From JAEUIE01 sp046350055 (GTDB taxonomy: Bacteria > Planctomycetota > Planctomycetia > Gemmatales > HRBIN36): a DNA stretch of 64,000 nucleotides. A model generated the notes under the pieces. It worked only from the letters and a program-made list of their open reading frames with translations, was not told the DNA's origin and did not search any database. Numbering within the stretch: position 1 is the first letter of the stretch; each line of letters begins with the position of its first letter. This document shows positions 1-7,859 of this stretch, piece after piece. The translations under genes and the position numbers were made by a program. The stretch lies in assembly GCA_046350055.1 (NCBI GenBank), contig JAXMBC010000001.1, positions 3,348,001 to 3,412,000 of the forward strand. Direction: 5' to 3'.

Positions 1-46
1 GAACAGATTTACAGTCTGTCTCCTTTAGCCACTCGGACAACTACCC
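1..46 (-). tRNA. tRNA-Tyr(GTA), partial at the window edge
   Basis: The minus strand reads as the 5' part of a class II tRNA. It has a 7-base acceptor arm beginning GGGTAGT, a D-arm with stem TCC/GGA, and an anticodon stem ACAGA/TCTGT around the loop CTGTAAA, which gives anticodon GTA (tyrosine). The variable arm, T-arm and 3' acceptor strand lie left of the window. The identity rests on the anticodon and the long-variable-arm D-loop style. Confidence 0.85.
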
Positions 47-94
47 GGCGGAACTCCTCATTATGCGAAACCAGCCTCGGCTGGCAAGTTCATG

Positions 95-163
95 GAAAGT
101 GGAAACGGGCGTGATCTCAAGTAGGATGATTCAGTCCCGATAGAGGTTCACGTTTCCACTTTC
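95..163. repeat. Inverted repeat upstream of the S8 protease
   Basis: The 13-base arm GAAAGTGGAAACG (95-107) is matched perfectly in inverse by CGTTTCCACTTTC (151-163), with a 43-base spacer, and the similarity continues a little outward on both sides (CATG). A second small palindrome, CCAGCC-TC-GGCTGG, lies at 71-84. The repeat fills most of the gap between tRNA-Tyr and the S8 protease start. It could be a leader-RNA hairpin or a regulator site. No T-run follows, so it is not a typical terminator. Confidence 0.6.
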
Positions 164-207
164 ATGATCCAGAACGGCAAGATTAAGCATCTTTGTAGGA
201 ATACTCC

Positions 208-1701
208 ATGTTGCTGCATACCAAGATCAACCCTGAACTAAAAAAGGCCTTGGACGCTGGCAAGGCAGACGATGAGTTTGACATTCTCATCCTTATTCGA
301 CCTACTCCCCGGGACTTATTAGGAGCGAGCTTCCCGAGCGATGGTTGCTTCACACTTACTAATGACATCAAAGCTGACTTACTTGATAAGACTATCAAGG
401 TGCATCAAAAGCCGCTCATTGACCGCGCGCGTGAATTGAAGATTGTTTACGAGACGTTCTGGATCAATAACGTGCTTCGAATCAGCGCCACATTGGAAAA
501 GTTGTCGGACTTTTTCAGAACCGATTTCCCTGTCAGCGATGACTATATTGAAAGTATTGCTTTCAATTTAGAATTTTCGTATCTGCTAAGCATCAAGGAA
601 TTGCTAGCTGTCCCTCGAGCAAAAGATTGCATTATGGCAGCATCTGTTCCGTACCCCCAATGGAATTTGCAGCAAATCGGTTCACTCATCCTCAACGCTG
701 CACCATTTCATTTGAATGGCAAGGGTGCGTTGATTGCCGTAATTGACACAGGAATCGACTATCAACATCCGGACCTGAAATCCCACATGTGGGATGGTGG
801 CCATCGGTATCCACATCATGGGTACAACTTTGGTGATGGAAACGATGATCCGATGGATGCTACGCTTCACGGGACACATTGCGCAAGCATCATCGCAGGT
901 GATGGAGCTTGTGGACAGTTGACAGGCGTTGCATTCGGTGCCAAGCTGATGGCGCTACGCATATATTCCAAGGAAAGAAAGACCACTCAGGGGAAAATGT
1001 GGAAAGCAATGATGTTTGCTTTGAAACACCGATGCGATATCATTTCGATGTCACAATCGTGTGATTACAATGTATACCCTAGTCACAATGCCTGGAGGCG
1101 TGCGTGTGAAACTATTCAATATTTCCATGTGTTTCATGTGAACACTGCTGGGAATAACGGTTGCAGCAGCAAGAAATTAGAGCAGGAAATACCAAACAAC
1201 TGCAATCCACCCGGCAATTGTCCGCCACCTTGGCTACACCCCATTCAAACGCTTACGCATCGTGGTGGCTCTTCGTCATGCATAACTGTCGGAGCCGTCA
1301 ATGTAGACAATTACTTCTGGATCGATAGTTCGTATGGCTCCTGCCATTGGCTCGACTATCCTTATGATGCTTCTACTGGTCGAGGTGGCCTGATCAAGCC
1401 TGACTTATGTGCTCCAGGGCTTGATGTCACGGTATGTGACCCGATAACCAATTCCTATTCTTTGGATGGTGGAACGTCGATGGCGGCTCCTCATGTCTCT
1501 GGATCAGCTGCCTTGCTATTGCAAGCGATCCGTGAGGCAGGAAAGTTCGATCGAAAATGGGTTGAGAAGATCTTTATTGCCCTGAGTTGTTCAGCAAGAC
1601 CGATCCAAGGCCAAACGCAGCCAAAGGAGAACAAATATGGCGCTGGTGCGATCAACGTCTACCACGCCTGGTTGTTTGGTCGCAACCAGGGATGGTGGTA
1701 G
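208..1701 (+). CDS. S8 (subtilisin-like) serine protease without signal peptide
   Basis: Predicted endopeptidase of the subtilisin family. The catalytic triad is visible: D180 in IDTGID, H221 in HGTH, and S424 in GTSMAAPH. The first ~150 residues are a separate region (FDILILIRPT near residue 25) that may be a propeptide-like or inhibitor domain. No N-terminal hydrophobic segment is seen, so the enzyme may be intracellular or use another export route. Several cysteines occur in an insert around residues 325-345 (CSSKK, NNCNPPGNC). The ATG at 208 follows a TAGGA ribosome site. The gene converges on the sigma/kinase run. The region is AT-richer than most of the window. Confidence 0.92.
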   Translation: MLLHTKINPELKKALDAGKADDEFDILILIRPTPRDLLGASFPSDGCFTLTNDIKADLLDKTIKVHQKPLIDRARELKIVYETFWINNVLRISATLEKLSDFFRTDFPVSDDYIESIAFNLEFSYLLSIKELLAVPRAKDCIMAASVPYPQWNLQQIGSLILNAAPFHLNGKGALIAVIDTGIDYQHPDLKSHMWDGGHRYPHHGYNFGDGNDDPMDATLHGTHCASIIAGDGACGQLTGVAFGAKLMALRIYSKERKTTQGKMWKAMMFALKHRCDIISMSQSCDYNVYPSHNAWRRACETIQYFHVFHVNTAGNNGCSSKKLEQEIPNNCNPPGNCPPPWLHPIQTLTHRGGSSSCITVGAVNVDNYFWIDSSYGSCHWLDYPYDASTGRGGLIKPDLCAPGLDVTVCDPITNSYSLDGGTSMAAPHVSGSAALLLQAIREAGKFDRKWVEKIFIALSCSARPIQGQTQPKENKYGAGAINVYHAWLFGRNQGWW

Positions 1702-1720
1702 GCATATCTATTTTTCAGAC

Positions 1721-2173
1721 TTACGTTAATGCAGTTGTATTGCGTAGAATTAGTGCAGTTACTGGAACAGGATCTGGGATACTGATCGGATTGCCGCTGA
1801 TCTCTTCATAATAACTATAGCGACGAGATACCGATGGGTCAGTTGTATATGTGACCATAACGGGTGCGCCATCAGTACTTTTAAAACTAGCCAACAGTAG
1901 TGCAAACCAAGTATCAAAACTGCTGCTTGAAGTCATGAAATAACCACCTTGCAAATTTGTTGACCCGGTTTGTGTACCCGCGAAGAGTAGTTTTTTTCCA
2001 CCTCCGGTCGCATTATCCTCGATGATCTTGATCCAGCGGATCTTAATCGTTCCGTTATCACTTGTTGTCAGCAGTCCTGACTTGGATGGCTTCTTGCCAG
2101 GTTTCCCGGGATCTCGACCTTTCTTTGGCATTACCGTTGCCTTGTAATCTTCCGTTTTCATCGACTCTGGCAT
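1721..2173 (-). CDS. Unrecognised 150-residue protein downstream of the kinase
   Basis: I do not recognise a family. The N-terminus is charged and rich in lysine, glycine and proline (KKGRDPGKPGKKPSKSG near residues 17-33). The rest looks like a compact beta-rich domain ending in a hydrophobic, proline-containing tail (PDPVPVTALILR). No signal peptide or membrane segment is visible. A strong AGGAG site lies 7 bases before the ATG, which supports a real gene. It lies 40 bases downstream of the TPR kinase on the same strand, so sigma factor, kinase and this protein may form one transcript. It could be a kinase substrate or effector; that is inference from position only. Confidence 0.75.
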   Translation of the reverse strand: MPESMKTEDYKATVMPKKGRDPGKPGKKPSKSGLLTTSDNGTIKIRWIKIIEDNATGGGKKLLFAGTQTGSTNLQGGYFMTSSSSFDTWFALLLASFKSTDGAPVMVTYTTDPSVSRRYSYYEEISGNPISIPDPVPVTALILRNTTALT

Positions 2174-2213
2174 AGCAATCTCCTAACAATGGCTGGAATG
2201 GGATTCACTAAAA

Positions 2214-4739
2214 CTAAGGCGTCCTCTTGCTGGCTCTCCGGCTTGTCTGTATTCGGAATTGAATGGACTCATAAACGATTTGCCTGATGGTATCACCTTT
2301 CATTTTGTACATCTTGATAATATTATCCAGCAGCGCAGCTACGCATTCGTGATTTTCACTATATCGCTTTTGGCATATATCCAGAGCGCTTAAGTACATA
2401 TGCTCGGACTCATCATACCTGCCTTTCATTGCAAGACATGTGCCATACCCTTGCATAACCACTATGGTTTCCATGGCTTGAGGGCCATTGACTTTATTCA
2501 TGAATGGCAGTATCGAAGCGTATTCCCTTAACGCGTCGTCGAACCTCTTTTGATCATACAGAACACTTGCGAATTGTGCTCGATATTGATTAGTAAACGC
2601 ATTCTCGTGGCCATGTACAGCACTTGACAATGCGACTACTTCCTTCATCAGCACCTCCGCTTTTGCAAATTGTTTCAGTTCCTGCAGACAATATGCATAG
2701 TTATTCAAGGTGTTGATGTACTGAGGATGTCGCTTGGTGAAATGCTTCTCGATTCCTATCAGCACCTGCTCCAGTATGACACAAGCTTGTCCGGCTTCGC
2801 CGCTATCCACGAGTTGAGTGGCTAGCTCTCGTTTTGTACACAGAATATCCAGATCTGAGTCGGGTTGACCTTTCTCTTGATGCCTCAGCACGAATTCCAG
2901 TCCGTTCCTGGACTCCTCGTGCTTTCCAAGAAGGGATTGTGTGACTGCCAGGATATAACGTGTGAACAAGGTATCCGGATGTGTCTTGCCAAGGGCACTT
3001 GTTCGTCCTTCAAGTGCAGCGATGAGCAACCTCTCGGATGACTGAAAATCACTAAGCAGCATGACGACATGCCCTAGTTCAGTCAATGCGGTCAATCGGA
3101 AAACATCGTCCTCCCCATTTAGCTGTCGCTGCTTGGCTTCAGCGATTTCCAGATTCACTCTTGCTCGACCGAACACGCCCAGGCCTTTGAAGACCTTTCC
3201 AAGGGAAAATCGTATCTTGACTTCCAATTCTGGGCTATCGCGAAATCGAACTCCAACATGTTCTTCCGCATTAAGTAGTGCCTTGACTAGCGAAACATTA
3301 CTTTCGAATGTTTGCCCTGGCTTAATGGCGATATTAGGATCTGCCATGCTCATGACTTCGCGAAGATAAAACTCGTTAACTGCTTGGGCGGTGGCTGTTC
3401 TCTCATCCGCCCGCGCCCGCTCCCGACTCGCTGTCACCCACCCAATCGTCGACACAACACTTCCCACCAGAATGGCTGCTGCCAGCAAGCCTCCTGCAAT
3501 CACCTTGCCACGATGTTTCTTCAAATACTTCCCAGTCCGGTAGCTCCAACTAGCCGGGCCGGATTGAACTGCTTCGCCAGACAGATACCGTCGAAGGTCA
3601 GCAGCAAACGCATTTGCGCTCTCAAACCGCCTGCTGCGTTCTTTCTCCAGCGCCTTCATCACGATCCAGTCAATCTCCCCTTGGATCTGCTGTTTGAGTT
3701 GCACCGGCTCACACCGGCGTAACGCAGCCAGACTGGGGAGTTTATCGCTCGACCCCAGTTTAGTACTCGGTCTGGGTGGCTCCTCTTCCCGGATCGCCCG
3801 CAGCACTTCGTCGAAAATCAGGTTCGTAATCCGCTCTTTGCTCAGCGTCGGGGCACCGGTGAGCAATTCGTACAATACTACGCCCAGCGAATAGATGTCC
3901 GCGCGGGTATCGATATCGAGATTGTTAAGCTGGGCCTGTTCCGGGGCAGCGTACTGGTAGGTGCCTACGAATGTCTTGAAGCCGGTGTGTACGATGTCAT
4001 CGGTTAGAGGCTGATGCAACGCCTTGGCCAGGCCAAAGTCGATGATCTTGGGTACCGCTTTATCGTCATATAAGGCTACCAGGATGTTACTTGGCTTCAA
4101 ATCACGATGCACCACTCCCTTGAGATGAGCATGCTGGATGGCTTCGCACACGGGGACAAAGAGTTCCAGTCGCTCGCGCACCGTTAGTTTATTGTCATCG
4201 CAGAACTGGGTGATCGATACTCCTTTGACCAGTTCCATGACAAAAAAAGGCAATCCGCTGGGTGTCGTGCCTGCATCGAGAACTCTGGAGATGTTCTCGT
4301 GTTTCATGATGGCCAGGGCCTGCTTCTCGTTGTTGAATCGTGCAAGAGTTTGCGGTGAAGCGAGGCCAGGCTTGATGACCTTGATCGCAACTTCCATCTT
4401 CAAGTCAGTAACTCGAGCTGCACGATAAACTGCTCCCATGCCCCCCTGGCTGATCTTTTCGATGATCTGGTAGGTGTTCTCCAGAATGTCACCTGGCTTC
4501 AGGTTCAGGTGAGCATTATTCACCGGCTGATACTGAGGATCGGCCTGCGTGGGACCTTGTGGAGTGGGAGTGCGATGCTCATGATGAGCATCAAGCATGT
4601 CTTCCAACTGCTTGCGCATCGTGGCATCTGTGCCACAGACTTCATCGAGATATTGCTTGCGTGCCTCAGGGTTTAATTCCCGGGCTGCCTGGAACAGCGA
4701 ATTGAGCACTTGCATATCGAGCGGCATGGAGATAGCCAT
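2214..4739 (-). CDS. Serine/threonine protein kinase with TPR C-terminus
   Basis: PknB-type Hanks kinase. An N-terminal ~90 residues precede the kinase domain (about 93-390). The glycine loop ISQGGMGAVY, the VAIKVIK lysine, the HRDLKPSN catalytic loop near residue 210 and the DFG in IIDFGLAK are all intact. One membrane helix lies at about 409-430 (GGLLAAAILVGSVVS), followed by ~400 residues with repeated helical TPR-like units. Topology is probably a cytosolic kinase with an extracytoplasmic TPR region. The gene lies 61 bases downstream of an ECF sigma factor, a common planctomycete pairing. The start could instead be the ATG at 4727, which has a better spaced AAGGA site. Confidence 0.93.
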   Translation of the reverse strand: MAISMPLDMQVLNSLFQAARELNPEARKQYLDEVCGTDATMRKQLEDMLDAHHEHRTPTPQGPTQADPQYQPVNNAHLNLKPGDILENTYQIIEKISQGGMGAVYRAARVTDLKMEVAIKVIKPGLASPQTLARFNNEKQALAIMKHENISRVLDAGTTPSGLPFFVMELVKGVSITQFCDDNKLTVRERLELFVPVCEAIQHAHLKGVVHRDLKPSNILVALYDDKAVPKIIDFGLAKALHQPLTDDIVHTGFKTFVGTYQYAAPEQAQLNNLDIDTRADIYSLGVVLYELLTGAPTLSKERITNLIFDEVLRAIREEEPPRPSTKLGSSDKLPSLAALRRCEPVQLKQQIQGEIDWIVMKALEKERSRRFESANAFAADLRRYLSGEAVQSGPASWSYRTGKYLKKHRGKVIAGGLLAAAILVGSVVSTIGWVTASRERARADERTATAQAVNEFYLREVMSMADPNIAIKPGQTFESNVSLVKALLNAEEHVGVRFRDSPELEVKIRFSLGKVFKGLGVFGRARVNLEIAEAKQRQLNGEDDVFRLTALTELGHVVMLLSDFQSSERLLIAALEGRTSALGKTHPDTLFTRYILAVTQSLLGKHEESRNGLEFVLRHQEKGQPDSDLDILCTKRELATQLVDSGEAGQACVILEQVLIGIEKHFTKRHPQYINTLNNYAYCLQELKQFAKAEVLMKEVVALSSAVHGHENAFTNQYRAQFASVLYDQKRFDDALREYASILPFMNKVNGPQAMETIVVMQGYGTCLAMKGRYDESEHMYLSALDICQKRYSENHECVAALLDNIIKMYKMKGDTIRQIVYESIQFRIQTSRRASKRTP

Positions 4740-4800
4740 CCTTCAGAAGGACTAGCGATATTTCCGCTGTTCTTGTTCAGTAATGCAACACTTTTCCGAC

Positions 4801-5340
4801 TTATTCTTCTTTTTTTAACGCTGTAAGTATCCAAGCCTTGGCAAAATAATACAGGTTGTATGCCTCGGTTCGAGAAACATCGAGTAACTTCGCGATCTCT
4901 TCCATGGAAAAGCCCATGGCTCGCAGTTCGATAACCTGTGCGTTTTGAGGAGATTGTTTTCGAAGATGTTCCAACTCTTCATGGATCAACTGCAGGAATG
5001 CTTTGGGAGTTCCGTTGTCTGGGACGTGCTCGTTTAATGGCTTGCGAATCAATTCACCCCCATGAATCTCAGCCTGCTCCCTGCGGCCTTTGTCGATGTA
5101 AAGGTGCCGCATCATCAAACGTGCTGTCGCTAGAAAATGTTTGGCATCCTGGAAGCAAACCGGATCACCATTGCCCATCAGCTTGACGACTACTTCATTA
5201 ATGACAGCACTTGCCTGCAGGCTGTTATCAGGGCGTTCTCTGGCTGCCTCCTGCATTGCAATGTCATGCAGGTCTTCGTAGTGCTCTACGATAAAGCGCT
5301 TGATTCTACTTTCATTCGATTCGCCAGGTGACGAGTCCAT
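4801..5340 (-). CDS. ECF-type RNA polymerase sigma factor
   Basis: Protein of 179 residues with region 2 in the first half (HYEDLHDIAMQEAARER, then FLATARLMMRHLYIDKGRR) and region 4 at the end (VIELRAMGFSMEEIAKLLDVS, a helix-turn-helix). This resembles the ECF group that occurs beside serine/threonine kinases in planctomycetes. No anti-sigma factor is adjacent; the next gene downstream is the TPR kinase. The kinase may therefore be the regulator or target, which is inference. The ATG at 5340 lacks a clear ribosome site. Confidence 0.9.
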   Translation of the reverse strand: MDSSPGESNESRIKRFIVEHYEDLHDIAMQEAARERPDNSLQASAVINEVVVKLMGNGDPVCFQDAKHFLATARLMMRHLYIDKGRREQAEIHGGELIRKPLNEHVPDNGTPKAFLQLIHEELEHLRKQSPQNAQVIELRAMGFSMEEIAKLLDVSRTEAYNLYYFAKAWILTALKKEE

Positions 5341-5377
5341 TAGTTAAAATCACTTGTTGAATCAATTACTGGAAAAA

Positions 5378-5448
5378 GCTGGTGGAGGGATTTGAACCCA
5401 CAACCTACGGTTTACAAAACCGTTGCTCTACCGTTGAGCTACACCAGC
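5378..5448 (-). tRNA. tRNA-Thr(TGT)
   Basis: A 71-base cloverleaf on the minus strand. The acceptor GCTGGTG pairs with CACCAGC, the D-arm GCTC/GAGC is intact, and the anticodon stem ACGGT/ACCGT encloses TTTGTAA, giving anticodon TGT. The T-arm GTGGG-TTCAAAT-CCCTC has one T-T mismatch at its second pair. CCA is not encoded, since TTTTT follows the acceptor directly; that T-run may also help termination. Confidence 0.95.
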
Positions 5449-5547
5449 AAACAGACGAATTCTTAGAATATCAGCTTTAGTAGTTACTGCAAGTCGTGGG
5501 TTCAGTAGCCAGGACCAAGAAACGTGTAGGGAGGGCGCCCCGGCTTC

Positions 5548-6378
5548 CTACTTCGTACTTTTTCCCGCCTCCATATTCCATGTCAATTCCATCGGCTCGG
5601 CTCCCGGTATGCAGGAATAGGGCGAGAAATCAGAAATCCCTGCGTCGCGCAGCACAGTTTCGTCAATCAATGCCTGACCAGTATACCGGCTCGGCTTTTC
5701 CCTCACGATCTCGTAAACAGCATCAGCCATAATGTCTGCCTTCCGCCAGAGACTCGGATCGCCCAGCCCGAAGTTGATGCTGGCCTGACTTTCAATGATC
5801 GTCTTCGGCCACAACGAGTTCACCGAAATACCGTGGTTCTTAACTTCTTCAGCCAAGCCAAGCGAGAGCATGGTCATGCCGAATTTCGAGATCATGTACG
5901 CCACCCGGTTGGCCAGAACACCGAAGTCAATCGGTGGAGACATATTGATGATGTGCCCACTCTTCTGTGCCATCATGGTTGGCAATACCAGTTGAGAGAG
6001 CACGAAGCTGGCTCGGACGTTCACTTCCATCACCAGATCAAACTTCTTTGCAGGAGTTTTCTCGACTGGGTACCACCATAGCGCACCGGCATTGTTCACC
6101 AGTATGTCGATACGTCCAAACTGCTGAATGGTCAGCTGTACCAGGTTCTCCAGATCGCTGATCTCGCGGACGTTGGTGCGAATAGGGAGTGCTTTCCGTC
6201 CCAGCTTTTCGATCTCAGTAGCTACTTCATGAATCGTTCCGGGTAGCCGCGGGTCAGACGTGACAGTTTTGGCTGCTACGACTATGTTCGCCCCTTCCCG
6301 GGCCAATTTCATAGCGATCGCCCGGCCAATCCCCCGGCTGGCACCCGTCACGATGGCGACTTTGTTTTCGAGTTGCAT
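5548..6378 (-). CDS. Short-chain dehydrogenase/reductase (HSDL2-like)
   Basis: Rossmann-fold NAD(P)-dependent oxidoreductase of 276 residues. It has the cofactor loop TGASRGIG (11-18), NNAG (95-98), and the catalytic set S147, Y161 and K165 (in NMSPP and YMISK). The layout and the C-terminal extension resemble the hydroxysteroid-dehydrogenase-like 2 subgroup, often linked to fatty-acyl metabolism; the substrate cannot be told from sequence. The gene is divergent from the CoA-transferase-like gene across a short region carrying an inverted repeat. Confidence 0.9.
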   Translation of the reverse strand: MQLENKVAIVTGASRGIGRAIAMKLAREGANIVVAAKTVTSDPRLPGTIHEVATEIEKLGRKALPIRTNVREISDLENLVQLTIQQFGRIDILVNNAGALWWYPVEKTPAKKFDLVMEVNVRASFVLSQLVLPTMMAQKSGHIINMSPPIDFGVLANRVAYMISKFGMTMLSLGLAEEVKNHGISVNSLWPKTIIESQASINFGLGDPSLWRKADIMADAVYEIVREKPSRYTGQALIDETVLRDAGISDFSPYSCIPGAEPMELTWNMEAGKSTK

Positions 6379-6405
6379 GGGAAACCTGGTTTCTATGTCC
6401 TGAAA

Positions 6406-6521
6406 GCTCAGTGCTAAGTCCTTAGTTGATCATAGAACGTACCTAGGAATGTTGCCGTGCATTTCACTGAATCAGGATTTCCAGGATCTGCAATCCTGGA
6501 AATATGGACTTAGCACTGAGC
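6406..6521. repeat. 116-base inverted-repeat element
   Basis: GCTCAGTGCTAAGTCC (6406-6421) is repeated perfectly in inverse at 6506-6521. Inside it lies a second hairpin, ATTTCCAGGAT-ctgca-ATCCTGGAAAT (6477-6503), with an 11-base perfect stem. The right arm covers the apparent start of the downstream CoA-transferase-like gene (ATG at 6504). This looks like a small intergenic repeat or MITE-like insertion between two divergent genes. Confidence 0.75.
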
Positions 6522-7784
6522 ACTAGGACTCTACAGATGCTTGACGCTCTCCGTTCCGGAATGAATATCTTCCTGCATGGTACATCCGCTACGCCTACAC
6601 CACTGCTGGATGCATTGGTGGCCCGGGATGATTTGCATGATATTACGATCTACCATTTGCACCTGTGTGGCCCGGTGCCGTTTGTGGAACCTCGATTCAA
6701 GGATCGTTTTCGCTCCGTGTCGCTCTTTACCGGGCCAGCACTGCGGGAACCGATTGCTGAGGGGCGGGCTGACTATATTCCAGTCTTCCTTTCCGATGTC
6801 CCGTCATTACTGCGTTCCGGGCGGATCAGGATTGATGCGATGTTCTTGCAGCTTTCCCCGCCCGATCGTCATGGGCATTGTACGTTGGGTACTGCCGTGG
6901 AGGCAGCTCGTGCCGGTGCTGATGTGGCACCGATTCTGATTGCAGAAATCAACGAGCAGATGCCTCGGACTCACGGGAACAGCATTCTGCCCATGCAGCG
7001 GCTGACGAGTTCTCTACGCACCAATCGACCTATGCATCTGACGGAAACCGAACCGGAAATCGAAGTGGAAGCCCGCATCGGAGAGCATATCGCCAATCTG
7101 GTGGAGGATCGCAGTTGTCTGCAACTGGGCATTGGCGGTATTCCCAACGCAGTGCTCTCCCGGCTCAAAAACAAACGGGATCTCGGCATTCATACGGAAA
7201 TGTTCTCCGACACATTGATTGAACTCGTCGATGGCGGAGTGGTGACGAATCGATACAAGGCAGTGTATCCCCATCGTATTCTGACCAGTTTTGTTATCGG
7301 TAGCCAGAAGTTGTTCGACTTCGTGAACGATAATGCGATGGTGGAATTCCATCCCTGCGATCATACGAATGATACTGCCCTCATTCGCAAACTCGAGCGA
7401 TTGGTTGCCATCAACTCAGCTCTGCAAATCGATCTGACAGGGCAGGTCTGTGCAGATTCTCTGGGGCACCGCATCTATTCGGGGATAGGTGGCCAGGTGG
7501 ATTTCATCCGGGGAGCCGCATTCAGCCATGGGGGCAAGCCGATCATCGCACTGCCAGCCACTGCCAGAAATGGCACGATCAGTCGCATTGTGGCTGAACT
7601 CAGTCCCGGTGCTGGCGTCGTCACCACGCGTGGTCACGTACACTGGGTGGTGACAGAATATGGTGCAGTGAACCTGCACGGATTAACATTGCGACAACGA
7701 GGCGAGGCACTGATTTCCATTGCAGCACCAGAGTTTCGTGGTGAGCTGGTCAATCAATTGAAAAAGTTGAGGCACTTCCTGTAG
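6504..7784 (+). CDS. Acetyl-CoA hydrolase/transferase family protein
   Basis: Resembles 4-hydroxybutyrate/acetyl-CoA transferases, which move CoA between carboxylic acids. Family landmarks are FLHGTSATPTPLLDAL near residue 23, the glycine-rich GIGGIPNAVLS (209-219) and the catalytic glutamate E232 in GIHTEMFSD, then GGQVDFIRGA and the C-terminal VVTEYGAVNL. Length (426) is usual. The start is uncertain: ATG 6504 sits at the foot of a hairpin with no ribosome site, and its first codons are made by the inverted-repeat arm. ATG 6537 is an alternative. Confidence 0.9.
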   Translation: MDLALSTRTLQMLDALRSGMNIFLHGTSATPTPLLDALVARDDLHDITIYHLHLCGPVPFVEPRFKDRFRSVSLFTGPALREPIAEGRADYIPVFLSDVPSLLRSGRIRIDAMFLQLSPPDRHGHCTLGTAVEAARAGADVAPILIAEINEQMPRTHGNSILPMQRLTSSLRTNRPMHLTETEPEIEVEARIGEHIANLVEDRSCLQLGIGGIPNAVLSRLKNKRDLGIHTEMFSDTLIELVDGGVVTNRYKAVYPHRILTSFVIGSQKLFDFVNDNAMVEFHPCDHTNDTALIRKLERLVAINSALQIDLTGQVCADSLGHRIYSGIGGQVDFIRGAAFSHGGKPIIALPATARNGTISRIVAELSPGAGVVTTRGHVHWVVTEYGAVNLHGLTLRQRGEALISIAAPEFRGELVNQLKKLRHFL

Positions 7785-7807
7785 TTGATGACATGGCAGA
7801 AAGAACA

Positions 7808-7833
7808 AGGGCAATGCTGATTTGCATTGCCCT
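7808..7833. terminator. Hairpin between convergent genes
   Basis: AGGGCAATGC-TGATTT-GCATTGCCCT, a perfect 10-base stem, lies between the stop codons of two convergent genes. No T-run follows on either strand, so efficient intrinsic termination is not assured. Confidence 0.55.
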
Positions 7834-7859
7834 GTCAGTTCAAGTGTTGAGTCATTCAG

